Shown here: in pieces, positions 1-9,321 of the stretch
Layout: every line of letters begins with the position of its first letter
Position numbering within the stretch: the stretch's first letter is position 1
The notes under the pieces: model-generated
Seen by the model: only the letters and a program-made list of their open reading frames with translations
Told to the model about the DNA's origin: nothing
The model's database searches: none
Source: JAAYPI01 sp036734385
Lineage (GTDB): Bacteria; Bacteroidota; Bacteroidia; Bacteroidales; Paludibacteraceae
Direction: 5' to 3'
Length of the DNA stretch: 64,000 nt
Assembly (NCBI GenBank): GCA_036734385.1
Contig: DAIMYQ010000006.1
Span: forward strand, 1 to 64,000
Position numbers and translations under genes: made by a program

Positions 1-305
1 GTTATCATACAACCATATCGTAGTTTCTCAAACCAAGGCAATATTTTTTCTGTAAACTTTTCAATTTTTTCCGCTTCATCAACAATTTCGATGACAACAG
101 GTAATTTTTCGGTTATTTCCCAAAATTTAACAGAATGAATAACACTACTTGAACCATATCCCATTACACCTTTCAACACCGTAGCCCCGGCAAGACCGTA
201 TCGTTTGGCAGCAAAAACAATCATCTCATACAATGAGTTATGTTTAAACTTGTCGGTATTGCTAATGAATATTCTCAACACTTTGGCTTCACCTTTAATT
301 TCCAT
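1..305 (-). CDS. DUF190 family protein (partial, cut by window edge)
   Basis: About 101 residues are visible, read from an ATG at 305 leftward off the window. The start is MEIKGEAKVLRIFIS, followed by a glycine-containing segment (GLAGATVLKGVMGYG) and VVIEIVDEAEKIEKF. This pattern is typical of the small DUF190 family (PF02641), soluble proteins related in fold to PII-like regulators. The family is usually encoded beside the fluoride channel CrcB, and here the gene follows crcB after 2 bp, so both should share the fluoride-riboswitch transcript. The molecular role is not established. The 3' end lies outside the window, so intactness cannot be judged. Confidence 0.85.
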   Translation of the reverse strand, partial: MEIKGEAKVLRIFISNTDKFKHNSLYEMIVFAAKRYGLAGATVLKGVMGYGSSSVIHSVKFWEITEKLPVVIEIVDEAEKIEKFTEKILPWFEKLRYGCMI

Positions 306-307
306 AA

Positions 308-685
308 TTAAAATATTTTAATAATCAGATTTCCTAAATAAGTTGCTAAAATTCCGATGAAAACGCTTAAACTGACATATAGAGCAAAATAAAAGATGTT
401 CCCATCTTTGAGCAACGCCAAATTTTCATTGGCAAAAGTTGAAAAAGTAGTAAATCCTCCACAAAAACCAATCGTAAGAAACATTCGCCATTCGGCACTC
501 ATCATATTCGCATGCTCTGAAATGCCGTAAAACAAACCAATAAGGAAACATCCTATAATGTTTACAACAAATGTTCCGTAAGGGAAAGATGAAATAACCG
601 CATTTTGAATAAACCGTGACACAAGAAACCGCAAAACTCCACCTACAAAACTACCGGTACCAATAATGAACAAAATTCGTATCAT
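308..685 (-). CDS. crcB: CrcB/Fluc fluoride channel
   Basis: A 125-residue inner-membrane protein with four hydrophobic segments, the normal length for Fluc channels. These export cytoplasmic fluoride as antiparallel dimers. Family landmarks are GGVLRFLVSR near residue 15, FPYGTFVVNIIG near 35 with the pore-lining Asn, and GFCGGFTTFSTFANE near 73-87, which holds the phenylalanine-box and sodium-site region. The start is the ATG at 685. A fluoride riboswitch lies about 150 nt upstream on the same strand, and a DUF190 gene follows directly, so the unit looks like a fluoride-induced resistance operon. Confidence 0.95.
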   Translation of the reverse strand: MIRILFIIGTGSFVGGVLRFLVSRFIQNAVISSFPYGTFVVNIIGCFLIGLFYGISEHANMMSAEWRMFLTIGFCGGFTTFSTFANENLALLKDGNIFYFALYVSLSVFIGILATYLGNLIIKIF

Positions 686-833
686 ATCATGACATTATTT
701 ATAATTGCAAATTAAAATATCGAGTCGGGAAAAGACGAGCAAAAAGAAAAATTCTTTTTCAGAAAAAAGAACCTTGAATGATTTATTTTTAATGTAAACT
801 CCCTACGCATAATCTGTTGGGGACTATAATACG

Positions 834-888
834 GTAGGAACTATCAGCCAATTAATTAGCGGTTTATTTCAGGGAAGTTCCATTCCCT
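834..888 (-). ncRNA. Fluoride (crcB-motif) riboswitch
   Basis: On the minus strand the leader holds every conserved block of the fluoride aptamer in order. GGGAATGGAACTTCCCT forms the first stem and its pseudoknot loop, AACCGCT is the conserved middle, and GGCTGATAGTTCCTAC is the conserved 3' part. It lies between the -7 box at 900-907 and crcB. Just downstream, GTAGGGA (about 800-806) can pair for 7 bp with the TTCCTAC at the aptamer's 3' end, which suggests a switching stem. An AT-only hairpin with a T-rich tail follows nearer to crcB. Fluoride binding should therefore turn on crcB and the DUF190 gene. Confidence 0.9.
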
Positions 889-899
889 ATTTATACTTG

Positions 900-907
900 C
901 AAAAGTA
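900..907 (-). promoter_or_regulatory. -7 promoter box of the crcB operon
   Basis: TACTTTTG on the minus strand matches the Bacteroidetes -7 consensus TAnnTTTG exactly. It lies about 12 nt upstream of the first riboswitch stem, so transcription would start close to the aptamer. A weak TTG is present about 21 nt upstream as a possible -33 element. Confidence 0.7.
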
Positions 908-940
908 GCGATTTTTTCGACATGCGAACAATTATCGCAT

Positions 941-974
941 AAAAAAACTGCTACCCTTTACCAAGATAGCAGTT
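941..974 (-). terminator. Rho-independent terminator of mdh
   Basis: Read on the minus strand, AACTGCTA and TAGCAGTT form an 8-bp stem followed by seven T. It lies 25 nt beyond the mdh stop codon and upstream of the crcB promoter, so it separates the two minus-strand units. Confidence 0.85.
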
Positions 975-998
975 CTTATAACACAATATTCAAATCGA

Positions 999-1940
999 TC
1001 AAATCAATTTCATTTCCGTCAAAATATCGTTTGTTTTGCGAGTAGCAGCTTCACTGGCAGCGAATTTTTCTTTTTCGTCTTTGTTCAAATCAAGTTCGAC
1101 AATACGTTCGATACCGTTTTTGCCAATAATAACAGGAACACCGATAGTAATATCTTTCACGCCGTATTCACCATCAAGGTAAGTAGCACAAACGATCATT
1201 TTCTTTTGGTCTTTGATGATAGATTCAACCAAATAAGAAGATGCAGCACCCGGAGCCATCCAAGCAGAAGTTCCCAACAAACCTGTCAAAGTAGCACCAC
1301 CAACCATAGTAGCTTTAGCCACTTCGTCTAACTTCTCAGCACTTAACAAAGAGCTAACTGATAATCCTTTGTAAGTAGCAAAACGAGTAAGAGGAATCAT
1401 AGTAGTATCTCCGTGTCCACCAATTACAAGACCTTCCACTTCGTTGGCATTGCAATTCAAAGCCTGGCTTAAAAAATATTTGAAACGAGAGCTATCCAAA
1501 GCACCACCCATACCGATAACTCGGTTACGAGGCAAGCCTGTTGATTTGATAGTTAAGTATGCCATTGGATCCATTGGATTAGCAACAATAACAAGAATAG
1601 CATTGGGAGAATATTTTAAGACACTTGATACAACACTTTTTACAATCCCTGCGTTTACACCGATTAAATCTTCACGAGTCATACCCGGTTTACGAGGCAT
1701 ACCTGATGTGATGACTACAACATCTGAATCTGATGTTTGTGAATAATCATTGGTACATCCTTTTACCACGGTGTCAAATCCAATTAACTGTGCAGTTTGC
1801 ATAATATCCATGGCCTTGCCTTCTGCTACACCCTCTTTCACATCAATTAAAACGACTTCATTTGCTACTTCATTAATTGCTAATACGTTAGCACAGGTAG
1901 CACCAACATTTCCTGCACCAACAACGGTTACTTTTGACAT
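999..1940 (-). CDS. mdh: Malate dehydrogenase (LDH-like type)
   Basis: A 313-residue NAD-dependent malate dehydrogenase interconverting malate and oxaloacetate. The N-terminal Rossmann motif GAGNVGATCA starts at residue 8. The substrate-loop arginines lie in PRKPGMTREDL near residue 82. The Asn of VIVANPMD near 118 and the catalytic His of VIGGHGDTTMIP near 174 are present. The Arg-rich mobile loop, rather than a Gln, favours malate over lactate. Length and motifs are those of the tetrameric MDH common in Bacteroidetes. The gene is monocistronic, with a -7-like TATTTTTG at 1979-1986 on the minus strand and its own terminator. Confidence 0.96.
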   Translation of the reverse strand: MSKVTVVGAGNVGATCANVLAINEVANEVVLIDVKEGVAEGKAMDIMQTAQLIGFDTVVKGCTNDYSQTSDSDVVVITSGMPRKPGMTREDLIGVNAGIVKSVVSSVLKYSPNAILVIVANPMDPMAYLTIKSTGLPRNRVIGMGGALDSSRFKYFLSQALNCNANEVEGLVIGGHGDTTMIPLTRFATYKGLSVSSLLSAEKLDEVAKATMVGGATLTGLLGTSAWMAPGAASSYLVESIIKDQKKMIVCATYLDGEYGVKDITIGVPVIIGKNGIERIVELDLNKDEKEKFAASEAATRKTNDILTEMKLI

Positions 1941-2175
1941 AATTCTTTTATTTTTAAATTGTTAATTCCTAATTCATACAAAAATAATACTTATTATTTC
2001 AAAAATAATATTTCAAAGAAATTTTTGTGATTTTTTTATTTTTTAAAACTTTTTGACCGTTTTTCTTATAAAATAAGCCCTAACCTTCTGCATATGTTTT
2101 GGTTACTTTTCCACACAAAACCTGTTAATTTTACAAAAAATGCCGTTGGGTCAACCTCAAATCCATTAAATTCTC

Positions 2176-2183
2176 TACTTTTG
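2176..2183 (+). promoter_or_regulatory. -7 promoter box for porW
   Basis: TACTTTTG matches TAnnTTTG exactly and lies 31 nt upstream of the TTG start of the PorW-like gene. No clear -33 TTTG is seen at the usual distance. Confidence 0.55.
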
Positions 2184-2213
2184 TGAAATCAAAATCTTTT
2201 AAACGATATTACT

Positions 2214-5012
2214 TTGAAAAAGCATATCAACTATATTCTTCTCGAATTTTGTTTTCTCTTGCTTCTTTGCCAATGTTCTACGAAACAAAACACCTCGTTG
2301 TCTCGCGGATATCAAGACTTTGCGACTCGCTATAATGTTTATTTCAATGCCAACGAAAGCTATAAAAAGGGCATAGAAAAAATCAACAAGAAAGGCAAAG
2401 ACAATTATTCCGACATTCTGCCCATTTATCCTATAAGCAAACACGAAAATGCAACTGTTGCTACAGCCGAAATGGATGTTTGCATCGAAAAGTGCCAAAA
2501 AGCCATTAAAACACATTCGATAAAAAAGAAACCGAAAAAAGACTCAAAAAAATCAAAAGACCCTAAATATGAGGCATTTCTGAAAAAAGAAGAATACAAT
2601 GGTATGATAGAAAAGTCGTGGGTGCTTTTGGGAAAAGCCCAATTTCACAAAGCCGATTTTTTAGCGGCAGGTTCTTCTTTTACGTACGCTATTCGCCATT
2701 ATTCCGACAATACAACTCTTTGTACAGAAGCAAACATTTGGCTTGCTCGTTGTTACGCCGAAATGAGTTGGTTTTACGAGGCAGAAAATATTTTAAATAA
2801 ACTCAACGACAAAAGTTTTACGTCTGGCACAACACAACTTTTTGTATTTACGAAAGCTGATTTATTGCTAAAAGAAAAACAATACGATGAAGCCATTCCT
2901 TTTTTGGAAACAGCTTTACATAGCACCAACAAAAAAACAGAAAAAGCCCGTATTGCTTTCATTTTGGGACAATTATACGAACTAAACAATCGATATGACA
3001 AGGCGTTTGAATCCTATTCGTTAGTCATAAAACAAAATCCACCCTATGAAATGGCTTTCAATGCCACATTGAAAAAAGCCCAATCATACCAAGGTGCCGA
3101 TAACAAAAAGATTTTGAAACAGTTGAATAATTTTGCAAAGGATCCAAAAAACAAAAAATACCTTGATCAAATCTATTGTGCCATTGCCAAACTGTACCAA
3201 CGTAACGGTAAAAAAGAGTTGGCTATCGAAAACTACAAACTTGCTATTAAGAAAAGCACTCATAATGGAGTGGAAAAAGCGGAAGCTCTACTCAGTTTGG
3301 GTAAAATTTACTACGATGATAGAAAATATTTGTTGGCACAACCTTTGTATAACGAAGCTTTACCTCTTATCTCAAGAGACTATGACAACTACAAAGAATT
3401 AAAAAAACTTGCTGACAACTTAAACGACTTGGCAACCAACTACAATACCGTAGTTTTGCAAGATAGCTTGCAAATGCTCTCTCAATTATCTGAAACAGAA
3501 AGAGTTGAAAAAATCAAAAAGGTAATAGCCGAAAAAGAAAAGGAAAAGGAAGAAATCAAAAAGAAGACTGAAGAGGACGCTCGTTTACAAGAAATTGAAA
3601 CCGAAAGTTCTGTTCCTGTAATACCTGGTCTTGCTTTAGGAGAATCAAGTGATAAGTCTTGGTACTTTTACAATCCGACCTTAGTAGCCAAAGGTAAAAT
3701 TGAATTTCAACGTAAATGGGGACAACGAGCCTTGGAGGACAACTGGAGGAGAAAAAATAAAGCTTCATTAAACCAAGAAATACAGGAAACGGAACAAAAT
3801 ACAGACTCAACAAATATAGCAGATACAACAGCAATTGGAGAAAAAGCAACGAAAAAAAAGGTATTAACGGACAAAGATGTTGAATATTATTTGCAACAAA
3901 TTCCTTTTACTGAAGTCCAAAAAGAGGCTTCCAACAAGCTGATAGAAGAAAGTTTATACAATCTGTTCCTCATTTACGAAGAAAAATTGCAAAATTATCC
4001 GTTAGCAGAGGAGACATTTGGGGAGTTGGAACATCGTTTCCCAAAATTCAAGCAAATGCCCGATGCCATGTTCCATGCCTACCAATTGTATTTAAGAACT
4101 GAAAATACAGCAAAAGCCGAGGAATATAAGCAGAAAATAATTGCTAATTTCCCCGAGTCCAAATATGCCATCGTTTTAAAAAATCCGGATGCTCTCAATG
4201 AAATGAACGAGTTACGCTCAAAAGAAGAAAGTTTATATCAGGAAACATACACGGCATTTCTGAAAAATGATTTTAATAAAGTCCTAACAAATAGCCAAAT
4301 TGCCCAAAAGGAACTTCCATTTTCCAAACTATTACCTAAATTTTTATTCTTAGAAGCCCTGACTACAGGCAAAAAAGAAGGTAAAGAAAAGTTCAAAGAA
4401 AAAATGGAAGAACTGGTAAAAACGTATCCGACAAGTGAAGTTACACCAATGGCTAGAGATATGATTGCTTTGATCAATCAAGGACAGGAAATTTTGTCGA
4501 CACCTTCGAACGGAAACTTATTGGCACAACGCGAAACGATTGTTTCAGAAGAAAAATTTGCTGAAAACATTACAAAAGCAGGTTTCAAATACGAACCTGA
4601 AACAAAGCACATATTCGTTTTGTTAATTCAAGGCTCCGAGGACGAAAAAAATAACATGGTATTCGAAATCGCATCATATAACTTTACACGTTTTATGATT
4701 AAAGACTTTGATATGCAAGTCCGTAAATTGGATGAAAAATTGTATGCTATAGCCGTTATGGGCTTGGAAAATTTGGCAGAAGCAGCTTGGTATCAAAAAT
4801 CCGTTCTCGGAAATAACTCTATTCAGGAAACACTGAAAGGAATAAATTACAAGGGCTTTGTTATTTCCGAAGCAAATTTTAAAGGCGTATTTGATAAAGA
4901 AACTCTACAAAAATACCTTCAATTCTACATCAATAACAACCTCGAGGTAAAAGAACCCGATGTAGTTAAAAAATTGGAAGAGGAAAGCGGTTTCGTAAAA
5001 GGGGAGAAATAG
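2214..5012 (+). CDS. porW: T9SS-associated TPR lipoprotein, PorW/SprE-like
   Basis: A 932-residue protein with a lipoprotein signal peptide (hydrophobic residues 8-18, cysteines at 19 and 21). Then comes SRGYQDFATRYNVYFNANES, typical of PorW/SprE, the periplasmic lipoprotein that links the T9SS motor to the outer-membrane translocon. Several TPR units cover about residues 120-420, a charged coiled-coil stretch (about 425-470) follows, and a C-terminal domain begins near 560. The start is an unusual TTG: no in-frame ATG precedes the mature region, and the TTG gives a complete signal peptide. Three T9SS cargo candidates in the window fit its role. The gene name rests on the N-terminal motif and architecture. 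Confidence 0.82.
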   Translation: MKKHINYILLEFCFLLLLCQCSTKQNTSLSRGYQDFATRYNVYFNANESYKKGIEKINKKGKDNYSDILPIYPISKHENATVATAEMDVCIEKCQKAIKTHSIKKKPKKDSKKSKDPKYEAFLKKEEYNGMIEKSWVLLGKAQFHKADFLAAGSSFTYAIRHYSDNTTLCTEANIWLARCYAEMSWFYEAENILNKLNDKSFTSGTTQLFVFTKADLLLKEKQYDEAIPFLETALHSTNKKTEKARIAFILGQLYELNNRYDKAFESYSLVIKQNPPYEMAFNATLKKAQSYQGADNKKILKQLNNFAKDPKNKKYLDQIYCAIAKLYQRNGKKELAIENYKLAIKKSTHNGVEKAEALLSLGKIYYDDRKYLLAQPLYNEALPLISRDYDNYKELKKLADNLNDLATNYNTVVLQDSLQMLSQLSETERVEKIKKVIAEKEKEKEEIKKKTEEDARLQEIETESSVPVIPGLALGESSDKSWYFYNPTLVAKGKIEFQRKWGQRALEDNWRRKNKASLNQEIQETEQNTDSTNIADTTAIGEKATKKKVLTDKDVEYYLQQIPFTEVQKEASNKLIEESLYNLFLIYEEKLQNYPLAEETFGELEHRFPKFKQMPDAMFHAYQLYLRTENTAKAEEYKQKIIANFPESKYAIVLKNPDALNEMNELRSKEESLYQETYTAFLKNDFNKVLTNSQIAQKELPFSKLLPKFLFLEALTTGKKEGKEKFKEKMEELVKTYPTSEVTPMARDMIALINQGQEILSTPSNGNLLAQRETIVSEEKFAENITKAGFKYEPETKHIFVLLIQGSEDEKNNMVFEIASYNFTRFMIKDFDMQVRKLDEKLYAIAVMGLENLAEAAWYQKSVLGNNSIQETLKGINYKGFVISEANFKGVFDKETLQKYLQFYINNNLEVKEPDVVKKLEEESGFVKGEK

Positions 5013-5076
5013 ACAAATTATGCCTGACCTTTCTGTAAGAATGATGAATAGAATAACTTTTTAAATAAACAAACAC

Positions 5077-7530
5077 ATGAGTCGTAAGGTCTTTTTATAC
5101 CTCGTAATACTGTTTACGACAACAATTATTACTCCTCTTTTTTCTCAAACAAAAACAGATACAACATATTCGGTAAAAGGGATTGTTGTCGATTCCATTT
5201 CTGCTGAAACCATTCCTTACGCTACTATTTCCGTTGCGGAAGTTACTAAACCTGATATTTACTTGAAAAGACTGGCAACCGAAAGCGACGGAGCGTTCAA
5301 TATTACTCTGAATAAAACCGGTGATTATTTTCTGACATTTGAATCGACTGGTCTAGAAAAAAAACAAATTAAAATTACAATCATTGCCGGTCAAAAAAAG
5401 CTGGATCTTGGCAAAATTCTTTTATCTCCATCACAATTATCCGAAGTAACAGTGATGGCAATCAAACCTTTAGTGAAAGTGGATATGGATAAGATTAGCT
5501 ACGACATGAAATCGGATCCGGAAGCACAATCATCCAATACGTTGGATATGTTACGCAAAGTCCCCATGGTTACCGTTGACGGAGAAGATAAAATACAACT
5601 CAAAGGTTCATCCAATTTTAAAATTTACGTGAATGGCAAGCCATCGGGCATGATGACAAACAATCCATCGCAGGTATTAAAAAGCATTCCCGCATCAAGC
5701 ATAAAAAAAATTGAAGTAATTACCGACCCCGGAGCCAAATATGATGCTGAAGGAGTAGGTGGAATCATCAACATTGTGATGGAGCATGCATTGAACGGCT
5801 TTACAGGAACAATTCGCGGTTCAGTTAATTCAAAAAATGGCTATAATGGAGGAGCATATTTGTCCACGAAAAAAGGAAAATTTGGCTTAACGACAAACCT
5901 AAATTACAATTATCAACGCCAAACAGACCAAACGTATAAAAGAGACGTTGAAAATTTTAATGCAGAATCTGTCAAGTATATTTCACAATATTCATATTCC
6001 GATACAAAATACCGTTTTTATTACGGTAATATTGAAGCAAGTTACGAATTTGATTCCCTTAATTTGGTAAGTTTGACAGTGGGCGGATATATCGGTGGAG
6101 GCTCCCCTACTGATGATGCCGGTACTTGTTCGATGAACGCATTGAAAGATACTCTTTCAGCATTTAAACAATCAACCAAAAGCCAAAACGATTGGGGAGG
6201 AATTGATTTGTCTCTTGATTATCAACATACATTCAAAAAACCGCAACAGTTGCTTACCCTATCATACAAACTAAATTGGACACCGAACAAAACGGATAAT
6301 ACTTCGGAAGTGACGGAAATACTCAATTATACAGGCTACAAGCAGCACATTTTATATGATGCCAACGGTAATGAACATACATTTCAGGTGGATTATACAG
6401 AACCATTTGGTAAAATTCATACCATTGATGTTGGTGTGAAGTATATTTTACGGCTAAACAACAGCACCAATAATTATTATCTGCAAAACGATTTAACACA
6501 AGAATGGGAACCTATGCCCAATCAACCTAAAAACAACCTGAATCAGACCCAGAATATTTTGGGAACTTATGCAAGTTACACGCTAAAACTAAATAAACTT
6601 AGTCTTAGAAGTGGAGTTCGTTTCGAAGGAACATTTTCGGATATTGAATTGGCAGATACGAGTTTTCATGTAAATTTTCAGAATTTGGTGCCTTCCGTAA
6701 CTCTCGGTTATAAGCTGAATGATGCCAACAATATCAAATTAAGCTATAACCAACGCATCAGTCGCCCGGGAATTTGGTACTTGAATCCTTTTCTCGACAA
6801 TTCCAATCCATACGCTCTTTCTCAAGGAAATCCCGATTTAAACCCTGAGGTAGATAATTCTTTTTCGTTTAATTATAGCTATATCAATTCCAAATTAACA
6901 TTAAACAGCAGTATTTCCACTTCTTTTACTGATAATGCATTTGAAAGTGTAAGCAAAGCATTAAACGACACGGTTACTTACAGCACGTATAAAAACATCG
7001 GAATAACCAGAAATACAGGGTTATCGTTGTATGCCAACTGGCAAGCCAACAAGTCAATAAAGGTGGGTGTAAATGGGAATATGAACTACGTATATATGGA
7101 CACAAACGATGGAAGCGATTTAAATAACGAGGGGTTCAATTATAGTGTTTCAATCAATGGCGGATTTACACTGCCGGCTGAAATCAAGTTAACTACCTAT
7201 GGAGGTTATTATTCCCCCGGAATTGCCTTACAAGGTGAAAACTCCAAATACTATTATTATGGAATGTCTTTGGGTCGCGACTTTTTAAAGAAAAGATTAA
7301 ATGTTTCGCTCTACGCCAGAAATCCATTCTTGGAAAAAAACTACTATTCCGACTACACAGAAACTACCGATTACAGAGCTAACAGTAAATATTCATATAA
7401 ACCACAATCTTTCGGAATCTCCGTTTCTTACCGCTTTGGAGAATTAAAAGATGAAATTAAAAAAGTGCAAAAAACCATCGAAAATGATGATGTAAAAGGC
7501 GGTGGAAACAGAGGTGGTGGAGGAAATTAA
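5077..7530 (+). CDS. Outer-membrane TonB-receptor-like beta-barrel protein
   Basis: An 817-residue exported protein with a signal peptide ending near FSQ (residue 24). A carboxypeptidase-regulatory-like beta-sandwich covers about 30-115. A plug-type domain follows (about 120-235), with MLRKVPMVTVDG, a YVNGKP element and the plug-end motif IEVITDPGAKYDAEGVGGIINI. The rest is a long beta-barrel of the outer-membrane beta-barrel 3 type. The tail is glycine-rich (GGGNRGGGGN). Such proteins are common in Bacteroidetes and their substrates are mostly unknown. No SusD partner lies beside it, so a glycan-uptake role is not supported. It follows porW by 64 bp and may be co-transcribed. Confidence 0.85.
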   Translation: MSRKVFLYLVILFTTTIITPLFSQTKTDTTYSVKGIVVDSISAETIPYATISVAEVTKPDIYLKRLATESDGAFNITLNKTGDYFLTFESTGLEKKQIKITIIAGQKKLDLGKILLSPSQLSEVTVMAIKPLVKVDMDKISYDMKSDPEAQSSNTLDMLRKVPMVTVDGEDKIQLKGSSNFKIYVNGKPSGMMTNNPSQVLKSIPASSIKKIEVITDPGAKYDAEGVGGIINIVMEHALNGFTGTIRGSVNSKNGYNGGAYLSTKKGKFGLTTNLNYNYQRQTDQTYKRDVENFNAESVKYISQYSYSDTKYRFYYGNIEASYEFDSLNLVSLTVGGYIGGGSPTDDAGTCSMNALKDTLSAFKQSTKSQNDWGGIDLSLDYQHTFKKPQQLLTLSYKLNWTPNKTDNTSEVTEILNYTGYKQHILYDANGNEHTFQVDYTEPFGKIHTIDVGVKYILRLNNSTNNYYLQNDLTQEWEPMPNQPKNNLNQTQNILGTYASYTLKLNKLSLRSGVRFEGTFSDIELADTSFHVNFQNLVPSVTLGYKLNDANNIKLSYNQRISRPGIWYLNPFLDNSNPYALSQGNPDLNPEVDNSFSFNYSYINSKLTLNSSISTSFTDNAFESVSKALNDTVTYSTYKNIGITRNTGLSLYANWQANKSIKVGVNGNMNYVYMDTNDGSDLNNEGFNYSVSINGGFTLPAEIKLTTYGGYYSPGIALQGENSKYYYYGMSLGRDFLKKRLNVSLYARNPFLEKNYYSDYTETTDYRANSKYSYKPQSFGISVSYRFGELKDEIKKVQKTIENDDVKGGGNRGGGGN

Positions 7531-7617
7531 TTGAGAGTAATTAGTTTGTATAAATTGAAGTTGTAATCTACATTACCGTAAATACTTTATTTATCACAGA
7601 GAATAATAACTTTAATA

Positions 7618-8562
7618 TCAACTGTTAGGGGACGAGAATGCCCTATAAGCAGCATTACTCAGACAAAACAATAAAATGGCAGTTATAAATCCTGCAAAAA
7701 CATCTACTACATAATGAGCTTGTATGTAAACCGTCGAACACACAAGTACAAAATAAACCGGCAGAACTAAAAACAAAAACAAACGACGGCGATAACGCAT
7801 TATCAAAAGAACTATCAAGGTCGAAATACCAACATGGGAACTCGGGAATGCAGCAGTAGGTCTTTCGCCGATTCGTTGTGTTCTTTCAACCAATCCGTGA
7901 AAAAAACCTCCCACATTTGTCTGAGCAGGCGTAAGAACAGGATGTTGATCAAAATAGGTTCCTACAGCGGGAAAAATTCCCGATCTTACATTTTCAAGAC
8001 CAATAGCGGAGTAATAGTATTGCGGACCGGCAGTGGGGAAAAATATATACATCAAATAATAAATAAAAAAGGACATTAAAACAGTAAAATAAAAATATTT
8101 AAAATACTTAATATCCAAAAGATAAAAATACAAACCGGTACAAACAATAAGCGGATAGTATGCAAAATAGCCCATATTCATCAATTCGCAAAACCATGTT
8201 TGAGTAACCTTGTGTGAAAACAAAAGAGCAGGCTGGCAACTAAAAATAAATTGCTCCCAATAGGCAAGCAAATGATCATAATTGATTAGTGACCTGTTAA
8301 TATCAAACGTTTCGGGATACCATAGAATTAATAACAATCCAACGAAAACGTTTCTTAAAAAACGAATAATTTTCAAATCATTCTTACTACTGATAAATGC
8401 CAACAAAGCCATAAAAACGACAATCAACAACCTAGTTGTCAGCAATTTAATAGCTGATTGAAACTCCACTCCGATTAAAAGAATAATGATAGTCGTAATC
8501 AGAATATAAAGCAACGTCAGCTTTTCTATGGCAAAAAAATGTAAAGTTCTTTTATTGGACAT
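7618..8562 (-). CDS. PAP2-superfamily membrane phosphatase/phosphotransferase
   Basis: A 314-residue protein with about six to eight hydrophobic helices. The tripartite PAP2 signature is at the C-terminal half: R-x6-RP as RTQRIGERPTAAFPSSHVG near 225-243, and a later H-x3-D in QAHYVVDVFAG near 280. The SSH serine-histidine and the last His are the expected catalytic residues. The layout resembles the Aur1/Ipt1-like branch, which acts on lipid phosphates or transfers phospho-head-groups. The substrate cannot be told from sequence. A TATTTTTG -7 box lies at 8598-8605 on the minus strand. Confidence 0.85.
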   Translation of the reverse strand: MSNKRTLHFFAIEKLTLLYILITTIIILLIGVEFQSAIKLLTTRLLIVVFMALLAFISSKNDLKIIRFLRNVFVGLLLILWYPETFDINRSLINYDHLLAYWEQFIFSCQPALLFSHKVTQTWFCELMNMGYFAYYPLIVCTGLYFYLLDIKYFKYFYFTVLMSFFIYYLMYIFFPTAGPQYYYSAIGLENVRSGIFPAVGTYFDQHPVLTPAQTNVGGFFHGLVERTQRIGERPTAAFPSSHVGISTLIVLLIMRYRRRLFLFLVLPVYFVLVCSTVYIQAHYVVDVFAGFITAILLFCLSNAAYRAFSSPNS

Positions 8563-8752
8563 TAATTCAATTATGTGTCAGTGTTGAAAGTTTTTTACAA
8601 AAATATCAAAAAAAATTAACTACTAATTCACATGACATTTGTTTATGTGATGCAAAAGTATTCTTTTTATTTAATATGCAATTTTTTATGAATAAAGAAT
8701 TACATATTGTAACCATGAATAAGTAATTGTCTCAAAGCAAGTAAAAAATATC

Positions 8753-8760
8753 TAATTTTG
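8753..8760 (+). promoter_or_regulatory. -7 promoter box for ybaK
   Basis: TAATTTTG matches TAnnTTTG and ends 25 nt before the ybaK ATG. A TTG about 23 nt upstream could be the -33 element. Confidence 0.55.
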
Positions 8761-8785
8761 CAATGTTATTGTTAAGATTTCTTGT

Positions 8786-9268
8786 ATGTCAATAGAAAAA
8801 ACAAACGCTGCCCGACTACTTGATAAGGCGAAAATACATTATGAATTAATTTCATACGAAGTAGATGAATCGGATTTAAGTGCCATTCACGTCGCTGCAC
8901 AACTGAACGAACCGATAGAACTGGTTTTCAAGACACTTGTGCTGAAAGGCGATAAAACAGGCCATTTTGTGTGTGTTATTCCGGGAGCAGAAGAACTGGA
9001 TTTGAAAAAAGCCTCTAAAATTTCAGGCAACAAAAGTTGTGATTTGATTCCTATGAAAGAATTATTGTCCATTACAGGCTACATTCGAGGAGCATGTTCC
9101 CCTATAGGCATGAAAAAACATTTTCCGACCTATATTCACGAAAGTTGCCTCACCCTGGCAAAAATCTACATCAGTGCAGGCAAAAGAGGATTACAACTTC
9201 TTGTCGCTCCTCAAGACCTCATTACAGAAGTAAAAGGCACGGTCGGTTTTCTTATCTTAACAGCATAA
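8786..9268 (+). CDS. ybaK: Cys-tRNA(Pro)/Cys-tRNA(Cys) deacylase YbaK
   Basis: A 160-residue single-domain YbaK/EbsC protein, the usual length. It hydrolyses Cys-tRNA(Pro) made by mistaken proline charging. Seen features are the N-terminal helix KTNAARLLDKAKI, the invariant substrate-loop lysine in VFKTLVLKGD (about residue 49), and the glycine-rich GYIRGACSPIGMKK loop near 106-118, which forms the binding pocket. The gene stands alone with its own -7 box and converges on the porin gene across a terminator. Confidence 0.93.
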   Translation: MSIEKTNAARLLDKAKIHYELISYEVDESDLSAIHVAAQLNEPIELVFKTLVLKGDKTGHFVCVIPGAEELDLKKASKISGNKSCDLIPMKELLSITGYIRGACSPIGMKKHFPTYIHESCLTLAKIYISAGKRGLQLLVAPQDLITEVKGTVGFLILTA

Positions 9269-9296
9269 AAAAGGGTTGCCAAGTTCTTAGCAACCC
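9266..9296 (-). terminator. Terminator of the porin gene
   Basis: GGGTTGC and GCAACCC form a 7-bp GC-rich stem with a 10-nt loop (9273-9296). On the minus strand a run of six T follows. It lies between the convergent ybaK and porin genes and may also stop ybaK transcripts, although the plus-strand T run is displaced. Confidence 0.8.
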
Positions 9297-9321
9297 ATCC
9301 TACATTTTTTGTTGTACTGAC

